Below, piece after piece: positions 10,723-22,228 of a stretch of DNA of 64,000 bases. Position 1 is the first letter of the stretch; each line of letters starts with the position of its first letter. The position numbers and the translations under genes were made by a program. This DNA comes from Galeopsis tetrahit (Eukaryota; Streptophyta; Magnoliopsida; Lamiales; Lamiaceae). The stretch spans positions 67,906,265-67,970,264 of the forward strand of contig OY776121.1 in NCBI GenBank assembly GCA_963675135.1. The letters are read 5' to 3'. The notes below the pieces were generated by a model. That model made no database searches, was not told where the DNA came from, and was given only the letters and a program-made list of their open reading frames with translations.

Positions 10723-11418
10723 GGGATGGCAATTTCAACCCGCCCTGATCCGACCCGTGCTATTTGGGTCGCCCCGCCCCGGACCCATATTGAAATAGGC
10801 CGGTCCGGGTATCACCCATGACCCGTTTATATATATACTCCCTCCGTCCCGTGATTATTTGCACATTTTCCTTAACGGGCGTCCCAACATTATTTGCACA
10901 CTCAAAAAAAGGAAATAACTCACATAATTTTTACCCTTACAACATTCATCTAATTTCAAAAATACCACTCTATTTGGGCCCACAATTTCATCTCTCTCTT
11001 TCACTTTAGTCAAATTTTATTCATTTTATTCAATGAATTACCCAATAATACCCCTCCTTTATTCCACCATACACATCACTATATTTCATTTTCTTAATCT
11101 CCATGCCGGTCAAACCATGCACAAAATCTTGGGACGGAGGGGGTATATTATACTTATAAATATAATATATGTTCAATATTTTAATGTTTATTAATATATA
11201 TAACATTAATTCCCCTTCATAAATGTGAAAAAAAATTTATAAACATACTTCTAAGACTATTTTATTTATTTTTCATTACAAATCTAAATTTTATGTTATA
11301 TGTTTTTAAAAAAATTATTATTTTTCATTTTTTTAAAAAAAATATTATAATGGATCGATCCGATCCGAACTAAAACGGGTCGGTCCAGATATCTAGGTAC
11401 CCGGCACATTGCCATCCC
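10723..11418. mobile_element. Non-autonomous TIR element with GGGATGGCAAT ends
   Basis: The ends are exact inverse copies: GGGATGGCAAT at 10723-10733 and ATTGCCATCCC at 11408-11418. Subterminal sequence is rich in CCCG/GGGTC motifs on both sides. No coding capacity. CCACTA occurs just outside the left end and, a few bases displaced, outside the right end, so the target duplication is not cleanly resolved. A hAT-type MITE is most likely. It is interrupted by the Stowaway-like element at 10838-11143. Confidence 0.65.
10838..11143. mobile_element. Stowaway-like MITE nested in the GGGATGGCAAT element
   Basis: Inverted ends CTCCCTCCGTCCC and GGGACGGAGGGGG, bordered by TA on both sides. About 306 bp, no coding capacity. 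The ends are typical Tc1/mariner-derived Stowaway termini. Confidence 0.85.
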
Positions 11419-12165
11419 AACCCACCACTATGTCACCTCATTGTTTTGTGATTGTTTGGGGTTCTCTTGCAAATTTGGTAATCTACATGTCTCTATTCTT
11501 TTTTTTTTTTTTTTCATATATGGTCGTACCTATCGAGAAAATAGAAGATTTTTTATCACACTTTTATAAAAAAAAATATGGTAGTTTTTAATCAATCTTT
11601 GTCAAAATATTGTATTCTTTTTTAAAAAAAAACCAATTTTTGATATTGCTTTATCGAAAAATTATGTATTTTTTTGGAAAAAAAAAATCTAAAATCATTA
11701 TCGTATTCCTTTTCCAGTTTTACAAAATAAATTTATCAATAATGATTTCCTAGAGGAAATAAAACTTACCATTTAATTTTGTTTTTCCCTCTAGTCTTTA
11801 TCATTCAATTAAGAGTTGAGACTATCTACAATTTTAAATTGTAACAATATTTAAAGTTGAACATCCATAGTTGCATTGCATACCATAGAATGTTGATAAT
11901 TTAACTTACAATTATTTATAATTAACTAAAATTTTAGATTAGATTGCAAATAAGCAAAATGTGATAATTTAACTTACAATTATCTCAGTAAATATTGATA
12001 TTAAGGCCAATTTCAAGTTTAAACATCCATAGAATTTGGACTCTAGAATGACGAACATAAATTTTATGCTTTTATTCTGCTTAAATAATAGTACTACAAA
12101 ACACGATATTACATCAATTGTCAAACCTTCCCCGTCACATATAGGAATTATGATTGTTAAATTAG
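11419..12165. other. Intergenic 3' of the GDSL gene; no gene seen
   Basis: AT-rich with poly-T runs and a short direct repeat (GATAATTTAACTTACAATTA near 11893 and 11961). No features beyond that. Confidence 0.55.
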
Positions 12166-14069
12166 TTAGAGGGTCCTAACATTAAAAGGGTAAACCTCAG
12201 CTTTCAAGGTGGATGAGAAAGCCTTAGTCCCTATCACAACGTTTACAGCTTCTGTTGGATGTAAACCATCGAAAAATACATACTCATTTCTGTTTGTACA
12301 AATTGAACCTCCTCTCTTGCACAAAATTCCTGTTCCCCCTTCACTTATTTGCGTTACTTCGCAGCACGAATTGGTGGCGTCTTTGAAGCCTTCACGAACA
12401 TAAAAAATGGTCTCAATACACAAACTTGCACTTTTCCGAATGTATAACTATTTGGGGAAATATGTTTTTTTATCACGTAAGTCATTCTTATTTCAGTTCC
12501 AATCATGTTGACTTTCATGAATTGAAAATAAATTTGTAACCTTTAATTTTTGACATACTGACTATAGGAAGTAAAACATCTTGTTGACGCTGATGTGATA
12601 GTGTGACATAGTTTGATTTGTCTATATGTAAAGTCTAATCGGTCAACATGATGTCAAAAAATTAAAACTTACTTCTATAGTCAAAATATGCTTTAGATCC
12701 CTGTAATGGTGGCCATTTTTGAACCTCTATTGAGGGACAACAAAATGCAGAGCATACATACCTTGAGAAGTAGGAGAAGTGATGATCCGACTCATAATCT
12801 CGTAAGTATCGACAAAAACGAGTTTCGAATGGGGCAGTAGAGGCCTGATCTCAAGTACCAAGTCTCTCAAGTTGGCATTGAACAACTGAGCTGCTCTATT
12901 TAAGCTTTCTACACACCCCTCTCCTGTCGGTAGCCTAGCCGTGGCCATCGGACTGCACCCATTCGGATTAATCCCCATCAGCACGAACTTACGAGCACCC
13001 AAATTGTACAACATCTGCACAACATCAAGCAATTCATGATCATCATCACATAAAAGCAAAATTTAAATTAAAAAAAAGAAACACACAGAATACCTTGAGT
13101 TGGTGAGAGAGAGTGACAGTTAAATTGGTTGTAAAATCTTCAAGACTGATATTCGTATTGGCCAAGCCAAGAAAATAATTTAATGAGTAGTCATTTCCTC
13201 CACTTCCAACCAGAAACAGGTACTTAGATAGGATTCTTGTGCAATTATCCCCTAGCTGCATCCTCAGTTCTGGTAGAGTCACATTCTCAAAATTTCTGAT
13301 TTGCTCATTTAAACTCATCACATTTCCCTGAATCAAATTCCAGAAATATTACTACTTTTTGAATAATTAGTCTAAAAAAGTCATATGATAATGCAAAGTA
13401 TCAAGAATCAGAGTAAAATTAAACTATGAACTACTAAGAAAATTGACTTGTAATTATAGCTTTTGTAGCTAAATGTCTTCATGACAGAAAATTGGTAATA
13501 ATGAAAGGATCTTGTTATTATTCTCAATTTCCTCCCGTACTTTTAGCTAGTAAAGCTATAATGACACTATTTCTGTCATTATAGGTCAATTTTCTCGTAG
13601 TGAAAGATAAATAAAATCACGACACTTATGTCGAGAGTAAGGGAGAGAGAGATATTACTGAAATTGAACCAGTATTATCGAGAATACCAGAACCACCAGA
13701 AGCAAAGTTAACACCATTGAGTATTTTGGTTCCTGTGGTTGAGGGATGAGTGAAAGGTGGAATAAAGTTGGGAATTTGGAGCTTTTGTCCTAATATGTCA
13801 ACAACATTTTGGCCATTGGTGAATCTTCCAGAAGGTCCTAGAGGGAAATCAACTCCATATGGGGAGAAATCTGCCTTGGCTAAGCTATTTGGGAGCAAAT
13901 TGTTGTTCCCATTGTCAACTAAAGAACTTCCAAAAACAAACATGCCTTTGATTTTGGACACATCATTTTGTAGGATTCTGCTGCTACTGCAGACTGAGGG
14001 ACTAAACAAACCAGAGATGATAATAATCAGACACAAGAATGAAAGATTCTTAGGTGCTGTTTGGAACAT
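12166..14069 (-). CDS. GDSL-type SGNH esterase/lipase, four exons, secreted
   Basis: Exons 14069-13659, 13327-13094, 13014-12762 and 12389-12166 join in phase to about 373 residues, normal for plant GDSL lipases. The start ATG gives a signal peptide (LSFLCLIIIISGLFSPSVC). Block I reads FVFGSSLVDNGNNN: the serine nucleophile is present, but the usual Asp of GDS is Ser. The block II region is NGVNFASGGSGILDNTG, block III is GSGGNDY, and block V is FFDGLHPTEA with the catalytic Asp/His pair. The short last exon is confirmed because only the acceptor at 12391-12390 gives QGFKDATNSCCEV, the expected family sequence. It is probably an extracellular acyl-ester hydrolase; the substrate is unknown. 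A TATA box lies 80 bp upstream. Confidence 0.92.
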
Positions 14070-14148
14070 GATTTTAATGGGGGAGTTGGTTTAATTTGCT
14101 CTTAAGGACAAGCTAGCTAGGTGTGATGGCTTCATCTTTGATGATCTA

Positions 14149-14159
14149 CTTATATATAG
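14149..14159 (-). promoter_or_regulatory. TATA box of the GDSL lipase gene
   Basis: The minus strand reads CTATATATAAG about 80 bp upstream of the start codon, leaving room for a leader of roughly 50 nt. It is a consensus-like plant TATA box in the right orientation. Confidence 0.7.
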
Positions 14160-14160
14160 A

Positions 14161-14809
14161 CAAGGAGTAGTAGTTTTTTGTTTAATGGAATTATATGCAA
14201 GTTGAAATTAATTTTTGTTTTTCAAAATGTGCGGCCTTTAATTTCGATCTTTTTATCAATTTTACTCGAAAATCAGTTTCAGAGTTGGTTACACTTAAAT
14301 TTTGGTGCCCCAAGTTGCAAATTAGAAATATTAAAGTGCTAACAAATTCTGACTTTTATGGCTCATAACAATTAAATTATCTATTAATTAATTATGGATA
14401 ATGAGAGAATTATAGTATCTGAGAGGTCAACCAAATCTCCATGCAATATACAGTATGTAGGTGATCTTTCATAACATTCATGTGATGTGATGCTTCAACT
14501 TTTATACAGTGGAGTAGTATTTATTTATAGTCACAATTATGCGTGTGTAGCTTAATAATACCTACTAAATTCAGCTCACCAATTTATGTCTCTCGGCTGA
14601 TTTGCTATATTTTATTACAATAGAAACGACATTTATACTCACTCCATCCTAGTATAATAGTAATACATCTATAATTATTTTTCCACAGATTAAGAGATGG
14701 AGTAGAAGTTAGAAAAAAAAAGTTGTTCTGTTTTCCCACTAGATATTGATTTGCAGAAAACAAAATACATTAAATAGGGATAAAATGAAAATAAATAATT
14801 AATGATATA
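14161..14809. other. Intergenic upstream of the GDSL gene
   Basis: AT-rich. A possible short MITE remnant (ACTCCATCC ... GATGGAGTAG) lies at about 14639-14706. Nothing coding. Confidence 0.5.
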
Positions 14810-15041
14810 TTCCTCCCATCTTATCATTTTGAGTGTTCTTTATAAAAGTTTTACGTTTTCCTTTTTTTAGTAAATTATGATCTCACATTTATTAACTATT
14901 ATTCTTTTTCTTCACTTTTTTATTTTTGTTTACATTTTTTATCTTTACCTTTTGTTATTTTCCTACTCTTTCAACCAACAAGTATTGTAAGTTGTGTCAT
15001 CCACTAAATGCAAAAGTAAAAAAAAAAGGGGATGTGGGAGT
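14810..15041. mobile_element. Diverged Stowaway-like MITE
   Basis: Imperfect inverted ends, TTCCTCCCATC at the left and GATGTGGGAG at the right, with TA at both borders. AT-rich interior, non-coding. Confidence 0.55.
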
Positions 15042-15409
15042 ATTAAATATAGTAACTACGTAACAAGTCTATCTTTGTAAAAGTCTATTTTCGTGGAAAC
15101 CGGAGGTGAACCAAATGATGTAGGTAAATACATCTAGGCTCTAGCCATTGCAATTTTTTTTTTGTCATATTCCGCAACATTTTATAAATTCATTTTACTA
15201 CAAAATTTATACCATTTCATTTTCTACGATTAACCACATGAAATTATTATTCATTTCTTTTTCCGTGATTACTTGCACACTTCCAATATAAAAATATATA
15301 AAAAAAATATATTCTTTTGAATTATGAATGGATTTTAAATACTTAGATTTTTGCTCACACATTTTTCCAGTTAAAATTGAGAGAATTTTAAATCTCACTA
15401 AAACATGTC
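15042..15409. other. Intergenic; no feature recognised
   Basis: AT-rich sequence without a supported gene or repeat. Confidence 0.5.
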
Positions 15410-16173
15410 TGTTACAAATTAATATACAAGAATTAATTATCACCCTCTCTACAAGTTTGGAATTTTAAATGAGACGAAATTATTTCCTGGTATCAGAGCA
15501 AATCAGGCAATTAAACTACCTGGGGCCTCCTCCCCAAAAAGGGTAAAAGGTGTTAATCCGGCCCACGAGTGAGGGGGATTGTTAGGAATTAATATACAAA
15601 AATTAATTCTTCGATTCCTGTTTAAAATCACTCTACCTAGACATGGGCAACGGTTCCAAACCGCCGGTTTCGGTTAGAAACCGGCGGTTACGGTTTGGGG
15701 TTTCGGCGAACCGTAACCGAACCGCGAACCGCCGGTTACGGTTACGGTTTTCAAATCGGCGGTTTAGGGTTTTTTTTTTTTTTTAAATATTATCTCCGTT
15801 TTTGCTCGTTTTCACTCCGTTTTCGTTCATTTTTTATTCGTTTTAACTCATTTTTTAGAAAATACATCACTAGAATTGAATAAAAATTATATAACTTAAA
15901 TTTATACATTAAAAATAGAAGAATTGTGTATTAAAAAAATTATTATTATTTTTTTTTTAATAAAAAACCGCCGGTTAACCGCCGGTTTGGCGGTTAACCG
16001 CCAAAACCGGCCAAACCGGCGGTTTGCGGTTTGTCAAAATGCCGAACCGTAACCGAACCGCCATTTTTCGGTTACGGTTCGGTTTGTAAACCGTAACCGG
16101 CGGTTAAAAACCGCCGGTTTGGCGGTTCGATTTTGCGCGTGTCTAACTCTACCCATTTAAATTGTCATCCGAA
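15410..16173 (+). mobile_element. TRIM/SMART-like miniature LTR retroelement, split by a hAT-type MITE
   Basis: A short sequence beginning TGTTACAAATTAATATACAA (15410) is followed by TGGTATCAGAGC at 15488-15499, the initiator-tRNA-Met primer binding site. A purine tract, GAGGGGGAT, lies at 15571-15579. Next comes TGTTAGGAATTAATATACAA (15580), a diverged copy of the first sequence. This is the order LTR, primer site, polypurine tract, LTR, with about 78-bp LTRs and only 92 bp between them. The second LTR is interrupted at 15638-16145 and seems to resume after the target duplication; the end at about 16173 is estimated. No coding capacity; it must have moved in trans. Confidence 0.65.
15638..16145. 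mobile_element. hAT-type MITE with CCGGCGGTT-rich subterminal repeats
   Basis: 508 bp bordered by a perfect 8-bp duplication ACTCTACC (15630-15637 and 16146-16153). Imperfect terminal inverted repeats: TAGACATGGGCAA at the left, and TAGACACGCGCAAAA read from the right. Both arms are packed with inverted copies of AACCGCCGGTT and CGGTTACGGTT, with an AT-rich centre. Non-coding. Confidence 0.88.
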
Positions 16174-16800
16174 ACGCATTGTAAGTAAAAAAGAAATGAA
16201 AATTGTAGGGGCCAGCCAGCATTGGAATGGAGTAGTCTGGCTTCTTAATTAGCATTGCAGGCAGAGTGAAGGTAAAAGTCAAAGGCGATTCTGACAGTAC
16301 TGCAAAATAAAAAGGGGAAATGAATGGATGATACCCAAAGCTTGTTATGTTGTACGTTGCCTTGAAGTTGAAGAAGTCCCTGTTGGAAATAGCAATTTTT
16401 AGGAACATTTAATTCTTCCATTCCAACAACAAAGAAGAAGTTGTTCATTTATGGTATTGTTGTTGGTAGCTACTAGTCATGTCCGAATACACAATATTTT
16501 CTTGGCTATTATTATTATTATTATGAGCATGGATTGTGCGTTTGATAAAAAAAAAAGTACTCCTAAAAAAGGATCATTGACCCAATTTATCATCATGTGT
16601 AAAATAGTTGGATTGTTGGAGTAATATCCATCACGTATATCATATAGATGCAAAAAATTGAAATATACTCCGTATCTATTTACATAACAAGCCATTGACC
16701 TAATTTATCATCATGGCATGGGTAACTTATTCGAAATATATATATGATATTTCATGTGTTGTGTGTAACTTGATAAATAACTATTGGATCAACCTACTAG
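16174..16800. other. Intergenic; no gene seen
   Basis: AT-rich spacer. AATTTATCATCATG occurs twice (near 16585 and 16700). Nothing else recognisable. Confidence 0.5.
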
Positions 16801-18622
16801 AAATCAATTAGGTTAGAGTGAATTGGAGAATTCTAATTCACGAACAAAAATTCGATTGAGGGACATTAACGTATGTACCTAAACCGAGGAAATTTAAATT
16901 TTCGAACAAATTTTCTACTTCTTCAACCGTAAAATTGGTATTTCACATAAAAGAGACATTAATTAATGTACATTATATATTGTTAAACAGTCAAATTTTC
17001 AATTTTTTAACTAGTCTAACTAGAATTTCGAGAAAAAAAATTATTTGTATCATGTAACTTTCACCTTTTTAAAAAAAAAACGTCCAAAATAGATGAACAT
17101 TTAATTTACGTCTCATAATTTCTTAAATTGGTTAATTTACGTCCCAAAAAATATATTGATTTAATTTACATCTCATAATTTCATAAATTAGTTAATTTAC
17201 GCCTATTTTCTTCATTATACAAATTATAAATAGTGACTTAAAATCATTTTTTTAATCCACATATCCATTAATGTTTTCTACGTTATCCAAGCCAAGTTTG
17301 GACACATTACAACTTATGTCGATTTTCTATAATTTTTATGCACACTTAATAAAAGCGTGAGTAAAACGATGTCGTTTTGGTATCTCCACAAAAAAATTGG
17401 ACGTCAATTAATCAATACACAAAATTATGGGATGTAAACTTTTTTGGACGTTTTTCAAAAAAAATTAAAAGTTACATAACGTTAAAAAAAAATTAAAAAA
17501 TCCTAGAATTCCACTGAGCAACATGAGTTAAAAAAAAAAAAAAGAGCATTAAGACATAAAAAGAACAACATTGAAGGACATAATAAGTTAATAACAAAAA
17601 AAAAAAGAGGACAATATTGAGTGAAATCAATGATCCTGATCCCATATAATTTCAATTCACCGTAATTCATTTTCTCCAACTGTAAAATCGATGTTGACAT
17701 AAAAGAGAAATTGGGGGACATTATATATTTTTTAACTGACGAAATTTCAATTCTCGATCAAGAATTCTATTGAGAGACATGAGTAAAAAAAGGAATAACA
17801 TATATTCTAAAATCGGCGAAATTTCAATTATCTAACCAAAATTTCATTGAGGGACATGTTTTCGAAAAAAGACAGTTTTAAAGGACATTGAGGGACAATA
17901 GTCATAAAGGGGGAGAATCGACTGAATTTCAATTCTCTAAACATAAAACTTGCATTCACATAAAAGGGACATTGAGGGATATTAGATTAAAAAGGGACAT
18001 GATTGAGGGACATCAATTTTTCTGAACCAACAATATTCTAATTCTCGAACCAGAATCCTATTTTTTCAACTGTAAAATCGATATTCACATAATCGAAACG
18101 CTGAGGGACATTATGTATTCTTAAATAGACGTGATTCTTATTTCGAACCAGGATTATATTTCTCCAAATGTAAAATCGATATTCACATAAAAGAACAATG
18201 ATGAACATTATACATTCTTAAACCGACAGAATTTTAATTATCGAACAAAAATTTCATTGAGGGACATGTATAAAAAGAGGAACATATATTTTTAAACCGA
18301 GGGAATTCCAATTCTCTAACCACAATTTAGTTGATGGACAAGAGTTAGAAAAGGAGATAATATTAAAAGACACTGAGTGACATGAATCATAAGGGGACAT
18401 AAACGAAAGAATTTCAATTATTCAACCATAATTTACGTAAAATCAGCATTCAAATAAAAGAGACATTGAGCATCATGAAATAAATAAATAAAAAGACAAT
18501 ATAATATTGATGGAAAAAAAATTTCCGCAAATGAAATTTCAATTCTCGAAAAAGGACATAAAATAAAATTATATATTTTTAAACCAACGAAATTTCAAAT
18601 TTCGAACAAGAATTTCATTGAG
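16801..18622. repeat. Degenerate tandem repeats related to the ~98-bp satellite
   Basis: Recurring motifs GAGGGACAT, AAATTTCAATT, TCTCGAAC, TGTAAAATCGATATTCACAT and AAAAGAGACATTGAGG occur in the same order as in the satellite to the right, but with heavy divergence and indels. This looks like the old, unhomogenised edge of the array. Confidence 0.7.
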
Positions 18623-19095
18623 AAAGAAACTTTTTGAAACATCAGGAATCCCTTTTTAAATAAAAGGGAAACCATGCAATCTCACGGGCCAAACAATACC
18701 TATGTTTGTTCAAGCCAAAATGCCTTGAAGGTATTACTTTTAAGAAGGAAAAAACCAACCACACTAAATGTTGAGAAATTGCAATATGCATCAGAAGCTC
18801 AGAAAAAACAGTGTATGTTTTTCTCCATAACAGCATGGAAGCCTCTCAAGCAAAAACTACCGAAAGGATTTATTTAAAACAAAACCCACTAACAATTCCA
18901 AACAAGTCTGTGTCAATATAAAATTAGTGAATATGAGAAATTTCCAGTTTCAACCTCCAGTTATTCAAACAACACTGTAAAAACTATGGAATAGAAGTTC
19001 TACTACAACAAGGTCAAGACATTTCTCAAAAAAAAAAAAAAAAAATGGTATAGTACCTTGAACCGAAAAACCACTGATGAGCGTACAATATTTTC
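18623..19095. repeat. Duplicated non-satellite segment, left copy
   Basis: Matches 33824-34384 in the same orientation, including CCATAACAGCATGGAAGCCT, TGTGTCAATATAAAATTAGT, GAGAAATTTCCAGTTTCAAC and CCACTGATGAGCGTACAATA. Sequence identity is visibly high but with several indels. It ends exactly where homogeneous satellite begins (TTCCAAGTGTAAATCG). Confidence 0.82.
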
Positions 19096-19713
19096 TTCCA
19101 AGTGTAAATCGAAATTTACGTAATAAGGACATCGAGCGACATTATACATTTCAAAACGACGGAATTCAATTTCTTAAGTGTAAATCGAAATTTACATAAT
19201 AGGGACATTGAGGGACATTATACATTCTAAAACCGACGGAATTCCAATTCGAGAATTGGAATTCAATTTCTCCAAGTGTAAATCGAAATTTACGTAATAG
19301 GGAATCGAGGGACATTATACATTCCAAAACCGACAAAATTCCAATTCGAGAATTGAAATTCAATTTTTCCAAGAGTAAATCGAAATTTACGTAATAGGGA
19401 CATCGAGGGACATTATACATTCTAAACCGACGGAATTCCAATTTTCGAATTGGAATTCAATTTCTCCAAGTGTAATCGAAATTTACGTAATAGGGACATC
19501 GAGGGACACTATACATTCCAAAACGGACGAAATTCCAATTCTCGAATTAAAATTCAATATTTCCAAGTGTAAATCGAAATTTACGTAATATGGACATCGA
19601 GGGACATTATACATTCCAAAACCGACAGAATTCCAATTCGAGAATTGGAATTTAATTTCTCCAAGTGTAAATCCGAATTTACGTAATATGGACATCGAGG
19701 GACATTATACAAT
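19096..19713. repeat. ~98-bp satellite array, left part
   Basis: About six monomers. Each runs GGAATTCAATTTCTCCAAGT, GTAAATCGAAATTTACGTAA, TAGGGACATCGAGGGACATT, ATACATTCTAAAACCGACGG, AATTCCAATT. The array is cut by the copia element at 19,714 and resumes at 27,492. Confidence 0.93.
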
Positions 19714-20954
19714 TGTTGGTGTATACTGTAAAGCAAACTTTTAGTGGGCTTTTGTGACGTATATTCAATTTCATTTTATCTGAAATAAATGGTTTTTCAC
19801 ATTTTTGCATTCTTTGTGATTACTTGTATGTCTGCTTATCTTGCATTGTAGACGATGTGGTGGGTTTGTAGTCACACAGAAGATCACATTGTCAGTCCCT
19901 TGTAAGATATAAACAATATTCACAACTGAGATAGTTATGGACAAAACTATTGGTTTAAGTTGTAGTATAAACTTGTTAGTGGTTTGTCTTAGCCATTAGT
20001 TTATACTAGTGCGCTGAGGCGTATTGAATGGATCACAGATAAGACATGTTCTTCTGTTCTGACTGTTATGAAGAACTAGAGGTCTTGGTGACTTTTATGA
20101 TTCTTAACCCTAAGTGTGATAATTAGATGTGTGGGGTGCTTGTTCACTACTTTGATGTATCATAGGTGAGAATCTTGGTAGATTCTTCACGCTCTGTATT
20201 TTGGGTAGTGGCATCGCTCGCATGATGTCTACTTATTGGCATTAGGGCACCGTGTCCTGTACATCCAGGCTGATGATGTCCCCTTGAGGAAACTCATAAA
20301 GGATTGTCGTATTAAACCCTGCAGGTGGATTTAATCCGTACGACAACAAGGTTGAGTGTTACTACTCAAGGAATTATAGAAATTAATTATTTAAAGAAGT
20401 CAGAAGCTTTAATAATTAATGGACGTGCGATATCTTAAACACGGGGAATTATAATGTCTAATAGAAGCCCTGATTCAGTTCGGGATAGGACGGGAGTGCA
20501 ACATTAATTCTCTAGTGGAATGAATTAATGTTCTCGGGCCAAATTATATGTTCTGGGCTGAACATAAGAGTAGTTGGGCCTGTAAGAAGCCCAAACCCTA
20601 TACCTTCTAATGGATCTCTAGTCTGGCCCATGAACTTATGGAGATTATAAATAGGAGCCTCAAAATAGTTTTGAAACCCTAGCACACACGAAATAGAGAA
20701 AAACGGCTAGGGTTTCAAGGAGACGAAATTGAGGCACCTTCTCCACGTTTGATAGCACGCCGTCCACCCGGTGTTCGAGCGAAGTTGGGAGACAGACTAG
20801 AAGATCTGCAGATTGGAATCAACGCCTCGATCTTCAAGGGTAACAGATCTAAACTATGTTTTAGAAGCATGTTTAGGTTTTATTTATTTGTTTATACGTT
20901 TGGCATCCGACAACGATCCTGGTGACGGACCGCCTTCGCCGGCGTGTTCCAGCA
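19714..20954 (+). repeat. 5' LTR of the copia element
   Basis: Starts TGTTGGTGTATACTG and ends GTGTTCCAGCA. A TATA box (TATAAATAG, 20646-20654) marks the U3/R promoter region. I count about eight single-base differences from the 3' LTR and no indels. Confidence 0.95.
20646..20654 (+). promoter_or_regulatory. TATA box of the copia 5' LTR
   Basis: TATAAATAG, about 300 bp from the LTR end; likely start-site element for the genomic transcript. The same motif is conserved in the 3' LTR near 27183. Confidence 0.6.
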
Positions 20955-20956
20955 AT

Positions 20957-20968
20957 TGGTATCAGAGC
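20957..20968 (+). other. Primer binding site, initiator tRNA-Met
   Basis: TGGTATCAGAGC starts two bases after the 5' LTR end. It is complementary to the 3' end of plant initiator methionine tRNA, the standard copia primer. Confidence 0.92.
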
Positions 20969-22228
20969 CTGGATTCGTGGATTGTTGGCTCTGCCTGAAA
21001 CGTATGATTGTATGATTCAGTTTATTTTGTTTCACGTATGTATGCGTTTCTGTTGGTTAATTTATTTTTTCTTCTATCGCAACCCTAGTGTTATGTAATC
21101 GTTTTTCCCACCAGATAATAAGTGTGGGTAGTATAGGACTTTTTCATAGATCACTGTAGTAGGGTTTTGCTCGTTTATATTGTAATTTTTTGATCGTGAG
21201 AACGGGCGGTGTCGATGGAAGATCTGAAAACAGTAATCTGAGTTTTTCGGGTTATGGCCTTGGACGGTGAAAACTGTTTTGGCCATAACTTTTGACTCGG
21301 GTGTCTGTGTTCAGCCCACAAGACCTTTTCGGAAACGTCTCGACGAGATCTACAGGAGTCACAGCTACGCTGGGAGGACGAGTGGCGAGACCTAATTCAA
21401 AAGCCTTGATGAAGTTTTCTGCCAGTTTTTGTCGGTGGATGAGAATTCGAGGTTTTTCCATTGCGTGAGAGGCCGATGCGAGGCATCCGTCCGCGCCACT
21501 GTTTTTATCATTGTAATAGCTTATAATAGACTGTTTTTGATAAGTTTTCAAGGGGTTGCGATAGATGTGCATTTATTTATTTTTGCCTATGTTTATCGCA
21601 TCTTGTATTGTTATGGCATGCATGTATTAATTTTTGTTAATTTGCTATGCCAATGAATAATCTTCATGTTAAAATGACTAAGTGAGATAATTAAATTTTA
21701 ATTAATTTATAGGCCTCCACAATTGGTCTTTAAGTAAGGTGTATGTTGCTCGTGGGACCTTGGGAGTCTTCCCCTAACGGGTGCAACATTCACGAGCTTA
21801 CTAGTTAAGACTTCTAATAAAACTGTTTTAATCTTTAGATGAAGTGTGTGATCTTCCCTAACGGATGTGTCATCCATGAGTTCATCAGTAAAGAATAATT
21901 CAAGATAACTGTTGTTAAATTGTGGTCATCACTTAGATGTGAATTTGAATATAACCCCCCAACGGGGTCACTGTTCTAGTTCACATGGCCAGTTAAAGTT
22001 CGACTGTTAATTTCATTCGTCATAAGGATAAGTTGACGTGATATTGAGATTAAAGACTGAATGTCTGGTCAATGAATACATGTGTAAACGACCACCCTAA
22101 CGTGGCTTGCATATGTGTTTGTTGGGCTGTTGGAGGTTGTGTTGAATATTGGTTTTGAAGGTTTCCAATGTTTTATGCTTCAAACTTATGTGATTCATTG
22201 CTTGCATTTTATTTATTTCAGATACATT
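20969..22228 (+). other. Copia untranslated leader with repeated CCCTAACGG hairpin motifs
   Basis: About 1.26 kb between primer site and gag. Four related motifs, CCCCTAACGGG (21771), CCCTAACGG (about 21856), CCCCCCAACGGGG (21955) and CCACCCTAACGTGG (22092), recur at roughly 90-135-bp spacing. Each sits in potential short hairpins. Confidence 0.55.

Noticed and set aside
15471..15579. Primer binding site as part of a full-length retrotransposon
   Set aside because: No coding sequence within reach, and an LTR-like copy follows after only 92 bp, so a miniature element fits better.
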